Assembly (NCBI RefSeq): GCF_933775445.1
Contig: NC_065874.1
Coordinates: 15,953,001 to 16,017,000, forward strand
DNA from: Argentina anserina
Lineage: Eukaryota > Streptophyta > Magnoliopsida > Rosales > Rosaceae
DNA length: 64,000 nt
Direction: 5' to 3'
The notes beneath the pieces were generated by a model. That model was not told the origin of the DNA and made no database searches. It worked only from the letters and a program-made list of their open reading frames with translations. A program made the position numbers and the translations under genes. Positions 28,852 through 40,285 of this stretch are shown one piece after another; position 1 is the stretch's first letter; each line of letters begins with the position of its first letter.

Positions 28852-31800
28852 ATGCGGGTTTTGGCGGTGGAAGTGGCAATCATAATATTATGCTCTCTTT
28901 CAAATCCTATATTCGTTTCCTCTAGGCTGAAAGGAAATGATACCGATAGGCTTGCACTTCTAGCGATCAAAGGCATCATTCAGCATGATCCCAACCGCGT
29001 CATGAGCTCCTGGAACAACTCCATTCACTTTTGCTTATGGCATGGTATTGCTTGCAGTTCAAGGCATCGTCAAAGAGTCACCGTGCTGAACCTCAACTCA
29101 CAAGACCTGGCTGGCTCCATATCCCCTCACATAGGAAATCTGAGCTTTCTAAAGGAACTTCGCCTCTTTAACAACAGCTTCACCCACAAAATTCCTCCAC
29201 AAATTGGGCAGTTGCGTAGGTTACTTGTACTATCTTTATCGAATAACTCATTTACTGGCCCTATTCCAGCCAACATATCCAATTGCTTCAACCTCGACCT
29301 TCTCTCTTTGAGTTACAACAAGTTGTCGGGTGAAATCCCTTCCAGTCTTGGTCTCTTGTCTAAGCTTCAGTTCCTTATTTTGTTTACTAATAATTTAACG
29401 GGAGAAATCCCTCCTTCCTTGGGGAACCTTTCATCTCTTATATCATTTGCTGCTTATAGCAACAACTTGGTGGGGAGCATCCCCAGCTCTCTAGGCCAAT
29501 TGAATATGTTATACTTTCTAGCGTTGGGCCAAAATGAGTTTTCCTGTACCATCCCTCCTTCCATTTACAACCTTTCTAATATTGGTGTTTTTTCTGTGGG
29601 TGCAAACTGAATAAAGGGTAGCATTCCCGCACACTTGGGTACTGCTTTCCCTAACCTCATGAAGTACCACATTGACGACAATGAATTTACTGGGGCTATT
29701 CCGTCGTCAATATCCAATGCAACAAGTCTAGTCTGGTTCCTTATTGGAGCTAACCATCTTACTGGACAAGTGCCCAATATGCAACATCTTCATAACCTCA
29801 CTTTGTTCTCGGTCGAATTCAATCATCTTGGAAGCGGTAAACAAGGCGACTTGAGGTTTGTCTCGGAGTTGACGAATGCCACACAGTTAAGATGGTTGGT
29901 TGCAGGCACGAACAATTTCGGTGGAACATCGCCCACATCAATATCTAATCTCTCAACCAGTCTTGAACTGCTCTGGGTTGATCAAAACCAACTGCATGGA
30001 AGCATTCCAAATGATTTTGGAAATCTTGTGAATTTGCAATTATTCATTTTGTCCAACAACTTCTTCACAGGTAGTATACCCGCTGACATTGGGAAGCTTT
30101 CAACTCTTGGGGAATTGGATCTTCACTCCAACAAATTATCAGGAAGCATCCCATCTTCTCTCGGAAATTTATCCTTGTTGTTGGCCAATCTTCACTTGCA
30201 AGAAAATAATCTTAGTGGCAGCATTTCTTTGAGTCTAGGGAAATGCCACGGATTGGTGCAATTGGACCTTTCTCAAAATAGCTTAAATGGTACAATACCC
30301 CAGCAACTACTTACTAACCTCCTCTCCTTATCAATTTCTCTCAACTTGTCCAGAAACCACTTTGTCGGTTCCCTTCCACTGGAGATCTGCAAGTTGAGGA
30401 ATCTAGGAGCACTTGATGTTTCTGACAACATGTTATCTGGAGTGATTCCTAATAGCCTCCGTGATTGTGAGATGTTGGAAGTGCTACACTTGCAAGGTAA
30501 TTTTTTCGACGGGCTCATTCCTTCATCTATGAAGGACTTGAGAAGCCTTCGAGATTTGGACATGTCTCGAAACAATTTTTCAGGACATATTCCACAGTTC
30601 TTCGGGGGCCTTAGAAACTTGCAGAAGCTGAACATATCCTTCAACCACTTATGGGGGGAAGTACCAATTGAAGGTGTTTTTAAGAATGCAAGTGCAGCAT
30701 CAGTTGTTGGAAACACCGCATTGTGCGGAGGTGTTGCAGAGCTTCCACTTCCTCGGTGCAGATCTCAAGTGTTTAAACCAAGCGGTTTGTCTCATACCAT
30801 GAAAATAGTTGTGTCTTTGGTATCTGGGATTACTCTCTTGGTAATTGCTATGGTGTTGTTCTCTGTACTTCATCGCAAGAAAACAAAAAAGTTGAGTACT
30901 TTGGAGAATTCTGTTTTGCAAATTTCATATGCAACTCTCCTAAAAGCAACCGATGGATTTTCTTCCACTAATTTGATTGGTGTGGGTGGTTTTGGTTCGG
31001 TGTACAAAGGAATTCTCGATCTGGATAAAGTTGTCGCTGTTAAGGTACTCAATATGTTACACAGGGGAGCTTCAAAGAGTTTCATAGCTGAATGTGAAGC
31101 ATTGAGAAATATCAGACATCGAAATCTGGTCAAGATTATAACTGCATGCTCGAGTGTTGATTTTCATGGAAATGATTTCAAGGCACTAGTTTATGAATTC
31201 ATGGAGAATGGGAGCTTAGAAGACTGGTTGCATTTTCATCCAACCACTGGAATTGAAGAAGGAATGGATGCACCCAAAACTTTAAGTTTTGTCCAGAGGC
31301 TTGATATCGCTATCGATTTGGCTTCCGCATTGGACTATTTACACGATCATTGTGAAACACCAATAGTGCATTGTGATCTCAAACCAAGTAATGTTCTTTT
31401 GGATAGAGAGCTTACTGGACATGTTTCCGACTTTGGACTGGCAAGATTTCTGTCAAAATTGATAGATAACATTTCTGGAACTGAATCAAGCTCCATTGGA
31501 ATAAGAGGAACGGTCGGTTATGCTGCTCCAGGTAATTGTCCTCATACCATTTGCAAATTTACCGTCTTTATTAATTGTTACATACTTCATGAAGAAAAAA
31601 CAGTTTGTCTTGACAAACGTTTGTGATAATGTCTTAATGCTAGAGTACGGCATGGGAAGTGATGTGTCAACATATGGGGATGTATACAGCTTCGGCATTC
31701 TCTTGTTAGAAATGTTTACTGGGAAGAGACCCACTGATCCTATGTTCAGTGACGGCTTAAATCTTCATAACTTTGTGAAGATGACTCTACCTGAACATGT

Positions 31801-31990
31801 TGAAGAGATTACAGATCCACTACTTAAAGCTCACGACCAGACCATCACAAGAAAACATAAAATTGACGAGTGCTTAATTTTGCTATTTGGAATTGGAATT
31901 GCTTGTTCCGCTGAATCCCCATCAAACCGGAAGGATATGAGTGATGCCGTAACTGAATTGCACTCTATTAGGAACAAACTTCTTGGCTAG
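28852..31990 (+). pseudogene. LRR receptor kinase copy 1 (non-RD, EFR/Xa21-like), one nonsense codon
   Basis: Exon 1 is 28852-31531; intron 31532-31643 (CCAG|GTAATT, GCTAG|AG); exon 2 is 31644-31990. Together they give 1,008 residues with one in-frame TGA at 29608-29610 (codon 253), in the LRR region. Order: signal peptide (MRVLAVEVAIIILCSLSN), N-cap ([10 protein letters not shown]), about twenty LRRs of the plant LxxNxLxGxIP type, transmembrane helix ([20 protein letters not shown]), kinase. Kinase motifs present: GVGGFGSVYKG, catalytic Lys731 (AVKVL), HCDLKPSN (Cys before Asp: non-RD, residue 840), DFG (860), APE formed across the intron. Known relatives (EFR, Xa21, subfamily XII) perceive microbial patterns at the plasma membrane. 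Apart from the TGA the frame is intact, so inactivation looks recent, or the TGA is an assembly error. Confidence 0.88.
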
Positions 31991-32383
31991 ATCCTCACAA
32001 AATACTGTTTTGTGAGGCATTTTATATATGCTTGTTGTCTTCATCTATTTTATTTTTAGGTTGTCATATGCAGTCTTTCAACTGTTGTTGTTACTTGATC
32101 AAAAAAACTGTTGTTGTTACTACTACTGTAGTTTATTTCGAGCGCGATTTTGTGTTTGACGCTTCAGACTCCATTAATGTAATAATAAGAATAAGGAGTA
32201 TATGATATCATGTATACAAGCTAGCTCTTATTGTATTCTGGAAACATGTGATCACAGCTTGTTCATACATCAGGAGTGGACAAACTCTCTGATGGTTGTG
32301 AGTAATTGAAGTTTGTCTTCGTTTTAGTATAGGCTATTCACTCTTTGTGTATTTGAAATGCTATACACTAACCATGAAGGCGG
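31991..32383 (+). other. 3' flank of receptor-kinase copy 1
   Basis: Probable 3' UTR and flank (ATAATAAGAATAAG near 32180). The downstream DNA is cut at about 32384 by the truncated gypsy element. Confidence 0.45.
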
Positions 32384-34440
32384 TACTACAGGCGGTTCAT
32401 TGAAAATTATTCGGAAAAGATGACTCCCTTAACAGAGCTTTTGAATAAGGGAGTGGTGTGGAGTTGGAATGAAGGTTGTGAGGAAACCTTCCTAAATTTG
32501 AAACAGGCTGTTATGGAGGACCCCGTCCTTACCTTACCAGACTTGAGCAAACCATTTGAAGTGCAAACCGATGCATCTGATTTTGCTCTAGGAGGTGTCT
32601 TAATGCAACAAGGACACTCGGTAGCATATGAGAGCCACAAGCTCTCGCCCCCAGAAAGAAGATATACGGCCCATGAGAAAGAGATGTTAGCCGTGATTCA
32701 TTGCTTGAGGACTTGGCGACACTACTTGTTGCGGTCGAAGTTCCTAGTCAAGACTGACAACTCTGCAGTGAGATACTTCCTGACACACCCAAAGTTAACT
32801 CAAAAACAAGCTCGATGGCAAGAGTTCCTCGCGGAGTTCGATTTTGAATTTGAGTACAAGGCCGGTCGCACCAATCAAGTTGCAGATGCCTTAAGTCGTA
32901 AGGCCGACCTTGCGGCCCTTCGTGTATTGGCTACTATGTCTGGCAGTGTAGTAGCTACAAATATTAAGGCAAGGATCAAGGAGAATCTAGAGAAGGATCC
33001 AGTAGCTCAAGCCCTTGTCAAGTTAGTAAAGGAAGGGAAAATCCGCATATTTTGGTTAGAGAATGACTTGTTGATGACAAAGAGGGGAAGGGTGTATGTT
33101 TCCCGGGCCGATGGGCTGCGAAGGATGCTCATGATGGAGTGTCATGACACCTTGTGGGCGGGTCACCCAGGATGGCAAAGAACCCACGCCCTCCTCAAGC
33201 AGGGTTACTATTGGCCACAAATGAGGGATGATGTGATGGAATACACCAAGACTTGCTTGACCTTCCAACAAGATAAAGTGGAGCGGCAAAAGACTCCAGG
33301 GGTTGCTAGAACCACTATCAGTACCTATCCGACCATGGGAAAGTGTCTCTTTAGATTTCATCACCAACTTACCTAAGGTTGGAGAGCTATCCGGCATCCT
33401 CGTAGTGGTTGACAGGTTCTCAAAGTATGCAACTTTTGTGCCAACCCCAAAACATTGCTCGGCCGAAGACACCGCGGCCCTTTTCTTCAAACATGTCGTG
33501 AAGTATTGGGGAGTACCGCAAAATGTTGTCAGTCACAGAGATACCAGATTTACAAGGTCATTCTGGACATAGTTGTTCAAGCTGCTGGGGTCAGAACTCA
33601 ACATCTCTTCCAGTTATCACCCACAAACAGATGGATAAACCAAACGGTTCAACTTAATGCTGGAAGAGTACCTGAGGCACTTTGTCCAAGAAAACCAGAA
33701 GAATTGGGTGGAGTTGCTAGATGTAGCACAATTTTGTTTCAACTCGAAGAAGAGTTCAGCCACCAACAATAGTGCTTTCGAGATAGTTAATGGTCAACAA
33801 CCACTCCTACCGCACACCGTGCATGAGGTGTACAGGGGGAAACAATCCCCGTGCTTTCAACTTCACCAAAGAGTGAAAGGCAAATGCCGAGATTGCTCAA
33901 GCTTACTTAGAGAAGGCAGTGGGGAGGATGAAGAAATGGGCAGATCAAGGCCGGCAACCTAGAGCCTTCCAGGAAGGGGACATGGTGCTTGTTAAGCTTC
34001 TCCCCGAACAACTCAAATTCCTCTGTTCCAAAGATAAGCGATTGTTCAGGAAATATGAAGGCATGCTTCCGGTCATCTCAAAAGTAGGAAAGTGTTCATA
34101 CAAGATCGCCATACCACCATGGATGAAAGTTCACCCAGTGTTCCATGTCAGCAACCTCAAGCCGCACCATCCCAACAAGGAAGACCAAGCCTGCTAGAGA
34201 ACTTGTGGAGATCAGATCAAGCAAGCCAAAGGAGGTCGAGGAGATTTTAGCCGAAAGAGTTGTTAGCACGTTCAAGAGTCAGGGGCGAAACCAAGCAGTT
34301 TAAGAGCGATCACGCCAGCAGTACTTGGTGAAGTGGAAGGGGTTTGGAGATGAAGAAGTAAGCTGGGAGAATGTGGAGGCACTGAAGAAGTTCAAGCAGA
34401 AGATTGAAGACTTCAACTCAAAGGCAGTCGTCGAGAGCTC
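32384..34440 (+). pseudogene. Gypsy pol fragment: RNase H, integrase, chromodomain
   Basis: RNase H: QTDASDFALGGVLMQQG and YTAHEKEMLAVIHCLRTW. Integrase zinc-binding region: GHPGWQRTHALLKQGYYWP then CLTF, where the second Cys of the usual CxxC is Phe. Integrase core: WESVSLDFITNLP, VVVDRFSKYATF, then frameshifts after about 33376, 33572 and 33772. C-terminal segment: LKFLCSKDKRLFRKYEG and HPVFHVSNLKPHH (about 34008-34180). Chromodomain: QYLVKWKGFGDEEVSWEN (about 34318-34372), the chromovirus mark for chromatin targeting. Non-functional. Confidence 0.85.
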
Positions 34441-34462
34441 CGACAGCTTTAGTGGGGGAGGA

Positions 34463-34980
34463 TGTTAGGAGCAGCACTTGTAAGGCCGCAAGCAACCTTG
34501 TCCAAGGTCATGAGTCATGTCTACGGCCGGTTGTTTGCGTGCTAGTGGCAGTATTGTAATTTATATTTTCTGTAATTTCCTTTATTTAGTAGGCTCATGG
34601 TGAGAAGGTTTCATGTTTTCCCCTGCCAAGTCTAATTTTGCAAAATATGCTATTATAGAGAAGGGTTCCTAGGCGGCGACGGTTGGCCTACGGAACTAAT
34701 ATAGGTAAGCACATGTACTTGCGCCTCCCTTAACGTCTTACCATCAATAAAGAGATGAATTATTCAATTATCTGCGCCCCGTGAGATCATTCTTGTTGTC
34801 TATTCAATTGTTCATGAGATTGCCAAACAACTATAAAAACTGTGTTCTTGCTTGCCACTAACATCGTGTGGTTTCCATTGTCCCTTACAAGGTACTCACT
34901 TGGCTTACTTGCTACTCGTTCATCGATTAGCAAGTGCCGCACGGTCCGCTTGTGCTCTACAAAAGTCGGCCCGTGACACA
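34463..34980 (+). repeat. Gypsy 3' LTR
   Basis: Begins TGTTAGGAGCAGCAC right after the polypurine tract and ends near CCGTGACACA. A polyadenylation-like TCAATAAAGAG lies at about 34743. There is no second LTR in the window. Confidence 0.75.
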
Positions 34981-34981
34981 T

Positions 34982-36202
34982 AGCCTAAACCTATCCTTCA
35001 ATCAATTATGGGGGGAAGTACCAACTGAAGGTGCTTTTAAGAATGCAAGTGTAACATCAGTTGTTGGCAACACCGCACTCTCTGGGGGAATTGCAGATCT
35101 TCGACTTCCTGGATGCAAATCTCAAGTGTCTAAAGCAAGAGTTTTATCTCGTACAATGAAAATAGTTGTGTCTTTAGTATCCAGATCCACTCCCTTGGTA
35201 ATAGCTTTAGTGCTATTCTTTTTACTCCATCATAAGAAAAGGAAAGCAGTCAAGTTGAGCACACTGGAGAACTCTATTTTGCAAGTCTCGTACGATACGC
35301 TCGTAAAAGCAACTGATGAGTTTTCTTCCACTAATTGGATTGGTGAGGGTGGTTTTGGTTCTTTGTACAAAGGTGTTCTTGAACTTGATAAAGTTGTAGC
35401 TGTAAAAGTACTTAACATGTTACACCGGGGAGCCTCAAAGAGTTTCACAGCTGAATGTGAAGCACTAAGAAATATCAAACATCGAAATCTTGTCAAGATT
35501 ATAACTGCATGCTCAAATATTGATTTTCGTGGAAATGATTTCAAAGCTCTCGTTTATGAATTCATGGAAAATGGGAGTTTAGAAGATTGGTTGCACGTTC
35601 ATCCAACCACTGGAATTGTAGAGGAAATAGATGCAGCCAAACCTTTATGTCTTGTCCAGAGGCTTGATATCGCCATTCATGTGGCTTCCGCATTGGATTA
35701 TCTTCATAATCATTGTGAAACACCAATAGTTCATTGTGATCTCAAACCAAGTAATGTTCTTTTGGACAGAGAGTTTATTGGACATGTTTCTGACTTTGGA
35801 CTGGCCAAATTTCTCTCAAAAGTGACTGATAAAGATTCCAGAACTCAATCAGCTCTGTTGGAATAAGAGGATCGGTTGGTTATGCTGCTCCAGGTAACTA
35901 TCCACTTATCTTTTGCAGATTTTTGGACTTCTTCACGGGTTACATTTGTCTTCACTAGCTATATTTTTATGTTATGTCATGGTTCTGGTGATAACTTTTT
36001 TTTATATTGCTTAAACCGTAGAGTACGGCACGGGAAGTGTGGTGTCGACATATGGAGATGTATACAGCTTCGGCATTCTCTTGTTAGAAATGTTTACTGG
36101 GAAGAGGTCAACCGATCCTATGTTCAATGACAGCTTGAATCTTCATAATTTTGTGAAGATGGCTCTACCTGAGCATGTTGAGAAGATTACAGATTCACTT
36201 CT
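34982..36202 (+). pseudogene. LRR receptor kinase copy 2, first part (LRRs lost, frameshift)
   Basis: Begins at LNLSFNQLWGEVPTEG, equal to the end of the LRR region of copies 1 and 3, immediately after the gypsy LTR; an open frame from 34934 runs through the junction. Then follow the transmembrane helix (about 35160-35222) and kinase: [24 protein letters not shown] (non-RD), DFGLAK. A 1-bp deletion near 35850 (TCAGCTCTG versus TCAAGCTCC in the paralogues) breaks the frame before GYAAP. Intron 35894-36021 (CCAG|GTAACT, CGTAG|AG) is conserved. Exon 2 starts at 36022 and is interrupted at 36202 by a copia insertion; it resumes at 40286. Confidence 0.88.
36060..36202 (+). repeat. 143-bp direct repeat, left copy
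   Basis: Exon 2 sequence GTATACAGCTTCGG to ACAGATTCACTTCT recurs at 40286-40428 with, by eye, one difference (T at 36063, A at 40289). The two copies exactly bracket the copia insertion. Confidence 0.93.
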
Positions 36203-38909
36203 ACTAAAAGTTTTCTTCCTTTTGAATTAATTAATTCTGATGTTTGGGGACCCTCTAAAGAGTCTATTGTGTCAGAAATGCGATATTTTGTGTCATTCAT
36301 TGATGATTGCACCCGTCTTTCATGGATTGTTCTTCTTAAAAATAAAGATGAGGTTTTTCCCGCTTTTTGTGCCTTCTATACCTTTGTCCAAACACAATAT
36401 AATGCCACCATTCGAGTTCTTCGTTCTGATAATGGGGGGGGGGAATATGTGAATCATGTCTTTCAGGAGTTCTTTAACACACACGGAATTGTTCATCAAA
36501 CAACGTGTCCTTACACACCTGAGTAAAATGGGGTTTCTGAAAGAAAAAATCGTCATTTACTTAATATGGCTCAGTGTATTTTTTTTAGTGCCAATATGCC
36601 TAAATACCTTTAGGGTGATGCTGTCATTACTTCCGCCCACCTCATTAATCGTCTTCCATCTCGTGTCCTTCAAGGAAAAGTTTCCTATGAGGTACTTGCA
36701 TCTCATGTCTCATTACCCTCTTTTCATAATCTTTCTGCCCGTGTTTTCGGTTGTGTTTCTTTTGTTCATCTTCCACAACATCAGCGTTCTAAGTTGGATG
36801 CTCGGGCAGTTAAATGTGTGTTTGTTGGGTACGAAGGACATCAGAAAGGGTACCGGTGGTATCATCCACCTACCCTGAAGTACTATGTCACTATGGATGT
36901 TACATTTTTTGAGGACATGAGTTATTTTTCCTCTTCTGATACTGCTCTTCAGGGGGAGAATTCATATTTTGAAGAGCTGTATCATGGAGAGGGAGAGACC
37001 AGTGAGTTAGTCGATATGGTAACATGTTCCGTTGAGATTACCAATGTGTCAGCTACACAGGCATCACCGGAGGTCATCACTCGAGAGATTCAGGCACCAG
37101 AAGCTGACAACACAACTGCCCCTCATGTTTCCCGTACAGCTGTTTATACCCCTGACCAAAGCTCTCCTGGTACAGAAGATCACTCATCTGAGGTTAGTCA
37201 TTCTATGAGGGATAATAGTAGACAATATGTTTTGCCAAATAGGTCCACTCGGGGTCAACCAACAAAAAAATATGAACCTACCCTTCAGACTAAAGCAAAG
37301 TATCTTGTGGCAAATTTTATATATACCAAAAGATTATCTAAGTCATATGAGTCATTTGTGAATCAAATATCTACTGTATCAGTACCTAACAAAGTGCAGG
37401 ATGCATTGAGAGATCCAAAATAGAGGAAGAGATGGAAGCATTACAAAAGAACAATACTTGGGAGCTTGTACCTCCACCATATAGCAAGAAGACTGTAGGA
37501 TGTCGTTTGGTGTTTACAGTGAAGCATAATCCAGATGGGTCAGTAAGCCGGTATAAAGCACGCCTAGTAGCGAAGGGGTTCACCCAGACATATGGCATAG
37601 ACTATGATGAGACATTTGCACTTGTTGCAAAGATAAACACTATCCGGGTATTATTCTCTGTCGCTGCTAATTTGAACTGGCCACTTAGGCAGTTTGATGT
37701 TAAAAATGCATTCCTTCATGGAGAACTAACGGAGGAAGTATACATGGATCTTCCTCCTGGATATGTAGCCGCTTCTCCAAGTAACTCCGTATGCAGATTG
37801 AGAAAGTCTTTGTATGGTCTTAAACAGTCACCTCGTGTTTGGTTTGGAATATTCTCACAATTCATGAGGAAAATTGGCTATATGCAGAGTAATTCAGACC
37901 ACACATTATTTCTCAAACACCAACAAGGGAAGGTAACAGCCATAATCATATATGTTGACGATATGGTAGTTACTGGTAATGATATTATTGAGGTGGACAT
38001 ATTACAGAAGCAGCTAGCCACAGAGTTTGAGATAAAGGACTAGGTACACTCAAGTATTTCTTGGGCATTGAGGTAGCCCGGGGAAGTGATGGTATCTATC
38101 TGTGTCAAAGGAAGTACATATTTGATCTACTAACGGAGACAAGTATGTTAGATTGCACTCCAATTGATACTCCTATTGAGCAGAACCATCGGTTAGCAGA
38201 GTACCCAGATCAAGTGTCCACTGACAAAACTCGTTATCAGAGGCTAGTTGGACGCCTGATTTATTTGTCACATACCAGACCAGATGTTGCGTATGCAATA
38301 AGTGTAGTGAGTCAGTTTATGCATAATCCGAGTGTGGATCACATGGATGCTGTTGTGAGGATTTTGAGGTACTTAAAGTCAGCTCCAGGGAGAGGAGTAA
38401 TGTTTTCTAATCACAATAATATCCTTGAGATTTGTGGCTTTACAGATGCAGATTGGGCTGGAAATATTACAGATCGGAGATCCACATCAGGGTACTTTAC
38501 CTTTGTTGGAGGTAATCTTGTTACGTGGAGGAGTAAAAAACAAAATGTGGTAGCACGATCTAGTGCTGAAGTAGAATACATAGGTATGGCTCAGGGAGTG
38601 TGCGAATTGTTATGGCTTAGAAATTTGCTACAAGATTTGGGTATTAAGCCTAAATGTGCTATGCAGCTGCACTATGACAACAAGGCAGCTATTTATATTT
38701 CATATAATCATGTGCAACATGATCGTACAAAACATGTGGAGTTTGATCGTCATTTTATAAAAGAGAAGTTAGACGCGAAGATCATTAGTTTTCCTTTTGT
38801 TTCTACAGAAGAGCAACTTGCTGATATGCTCACAAAAAGAGTGTCTAAAAGGGTCTTTTATGATTCACTTAGCAAGTTGGGCATGGTTGATATGTATGCA
38901 CCAACTTGA
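36203..38909 (+). pseudogene. Copia integrase, reverse transcriptase and RNase H (decayed)
   Basis: Integrase: SDVWGPSKES, DDCTRLSW, LRSDNGGGEYVN, then PE-stop-NGVSERKNRHLL, where TAA at 36524-36526 replaces the usual Gln; the three acidic residues of the DDE triad are still recognisable. RT: RLVAKGFTQTYGIDYDETFA, FDVKNAFLHGELTEEVYM, YGLKQSPRVW and IIYVDDMVVTGND. RNase H: CGFTDADWAGNITDRRSTSG, SSAEVEYIGMAQG, HYDNKAAI and QLADMLTK. Further breaks: a stop near 36613, a stop near 37421 and a 1-bp loss near 38041. The frame starts at SSPFELINSDVWGP, so everything 5' of the integrase core is absent on this strand. Confidence 0.9.
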
Positions 38910-38916
38910 GGGGGAG

Positions 38917-39024
38917 TGTCAACGTGAATCACGGAGTGAATCATGGAGTGTTTTGTGGGTAGACTAGTATATATGTAGGTGATCTGTGTATGAAAATAAT
39001 CAAGCAATATAATCAAATTATTCA
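38917..39024 (+). repeat. Copia LTR, plus orientation
   Basis: 108 bp, TGTCAACGTGAATCACGG to AAATTATTCA, preceded by GAGGGGGAG. It is followed without any flanking DNA by inverted protease sequence. Confidence 0.88.
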
Positions 39025-39462
39025 AGGGAAAAAGGTCACTGAGCACTGAGCGTCAGCGTTCAATTGGGGAACAGATATCAAATGATGAGATAAGACGGGT
39101 ACATAAAGTACATTGTGAAGCTCTATGGTAGGAGTAATACGAACAGACCCTGTCCCTAACACCGGGAATGCCTCACCATTAGCATTAGTAACATAGGGTA
39201 CGGGTGGAGGGGACAATTCGGTAAAATAAGATTTATCATAAGTCATATGATCAGATGCACCAGAATCAATAATCCATGTATCAAAACTAACAGAGTGAGA
39301 AATATTGAAAGCCATACCAATTTGACCACGGCCAACAATGGAGGCTGTAGGTGCTCCTCCAGCAGTATGATGATCATGCACAACCACACCATAGATATCT
39401 GGTTCCGGAACTAATTGAACATCAAGAAGCCTAGAGCTCTCCGTTTGGTGTCCAGAACCCAT
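39025..39462 (-). pseudogene. Copia protease-region fragment, inverted
   Basis: The minus-strand frame contains FDTWIIDSGASDHMT, the copia aspartic protease block (DSGA active site), followed by LHNVLYVPVLSHHLISVPQ and CSVTFFP. It is cut at CSVTFFP by the plus-strand LTR terminus (39024/39025). Its own start, MGSGHQTESS, is directly downstream of the leader, so gag is missing. Confidence 0.85.
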
Positions 39463-40161
39463 TGAAAAGAAACAATGTAAAAAAAATCAAGGATTAGACA
39501 GCCAAAAACACAAGAAATGGAGAACAATCTGTCGTCAATGCACCTACACCGTTGGTGAGTATGCACTGACTGAAGCTAACCGGACCGGGTCGGGTCGAGT
39601 TGACCGGGTCGGAGGCGGAATTGACCGGGTCGGGTCGAGTTGACCAGGTCGAAGGCAGAAATTCGCCGATTGATCTTGGATGTCGTCTTCGTCGTCGCTA
39701 CGCCTCCGGAGGTATAGCGCGATCGTGGAGGAGAGGAGCGTCTCGAAGATCGCGTGGACAGAAGATCGCGTCTTCGTCGGAGCGCCTCAAAGATCGCGTC
39801 GTCATCGGAGCGCGGTCGTTTTTGGAGCGAGGAGGAGAGAGCAGCGGGGAGGTGCCTCAGGGTAACCACCGGAGCAGAAGACAAGCACCGAAGGTTAGGA
39901 GCGTCTCGAAGATCGCGTCGTCGTCGGAGCGAGGAGGGGAGAGCAGCGGGGAGGTGCCTCGGGGTAACCACTGGAGCATAGGTGGGCTTGGAGGAGAGGG
40001 CAGCGGAGATGGGGAGGAGACAGCAGCTGTGAAGCGGAGACGGGGAGGAGACAGCAGCCGTGACCACCGGAGCAGCACCGGAGCAAATAAGAACTTCTGC
40101 GTCGTCCTCGGCGAGACCGAAGTGCACCCAAAAACAAAATCCCAGAAAAAACAGAGACTCA
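39463..40161 (-). repeat. Copia 5' leader with internal tandem repeats
   Basis: GC-rich leader between primer-binding site and protease fragment. Two repeated blocks stand out: GGGTCGAGTTGACC/GGTCGGAGGCGGAATTGACC units (about 39590-39660), and GAGCGAGGAGG(A/G)GAGAGCAGCG followed by GGGGAGGTGCCTC units (about 39817 and 39927). Long frames here are repeat-driven and are not called genes. Confidence 0.65.
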
Positions 40162-40173
40162 GCTCTGATACCA
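40162..40173 (-). other. Copia primer-binding site (inverted)
   Basis: The minus strand reads TGGTATCAGAGC three bases inside the LTR end; complementary to initiator-Met tRNA. Confidence 0.88.
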
Positions 40174-40176
40174 ACT

Positions 40177-40285
40177 TGAATAATTTGATTATATTGCCTG
40201 ATTATTTTCATACACAGATCACCTACATATATACTAGCCTACCCACAAAACACTCCGTGAATCACGGGCGTGTTTCACGCTGACA
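40177..40285 (-). repeat. Copia LTR, minus orientation
   Basis: 109 bp, TGTCAGCGTGAAACACG to AAATTATTCA on the minus strand. It differs from the plus LTR at about eight positions plus one indel, most in the first 35 bases. Its TG end directly joins receptor-kinase exon sequence at 40286. Confidence 0.88.

Larger units (their letters stand above)
32384..34980 (+). mobile_element. 5'-truncated Ty3/gypsy chromovirus
   Basis: Starts abruptly in pol at YYRRFIENYSEK (the RT/RNase H link) and runs through RNase H, integrase and a chromodomain to a polypurine tract (AGTGGGGGAGGA, 34451-34462) and one LTR (34463 to 34978-34980). The 5' LTR, gag, protease and most of RT are missing. The LTR end touches receptor-kinase copy 2 coding sequence, whose LRR half is missing. 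A single deletion removing both would explain this. Confidence 0.85.
36203..40285. mobile_element. Rearranged Ty1/copia element: 3' part plus strand, 5' part inverted
   Basis: Order: integrase-RT-RNase H on plus (36203-38909), polypurine tract GAGGGGGAG, plus LTR (38917-39024), then directly at the LTR terminus the 5' part on minus: protease region (39025-39462), repeat-rich leader (39463-40161), primer-binding site (40162-40173) and LTR (40177-40285), whose outer TG terminus abuts receptor-kinase sequence. Gag coding is missing, and about 100-130 codons between protease and the integrase core are absent. The plus pol has stops and frameshifts. No 5-bp target duplication is seen; instead a 143-bp duplication flanks the insert. 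Confidence 0.9.

Noticed and set aside
30273..30716. Minus-strand open frame opposite the receptor kinase copy 1 LRRs
   Set aside because: Shadow of the repetitive LRR coding sequence; the same shadow appears opposite copy 3 (54040-54399).
39576..40211. Long Arg/Ser/Pro-rich frames on both strands
   Set aside because: They arise from tandem repeats in the copia leader; no known domain.
36203..40285. Two unrelated copia insertions head to head
   Set aside because: Possible, but the junction is exactly at an LTR terminus, the two parts are complementary halves of one element layout, and the LTRs are of one family. A single rearranged element is simpler, though not proven.
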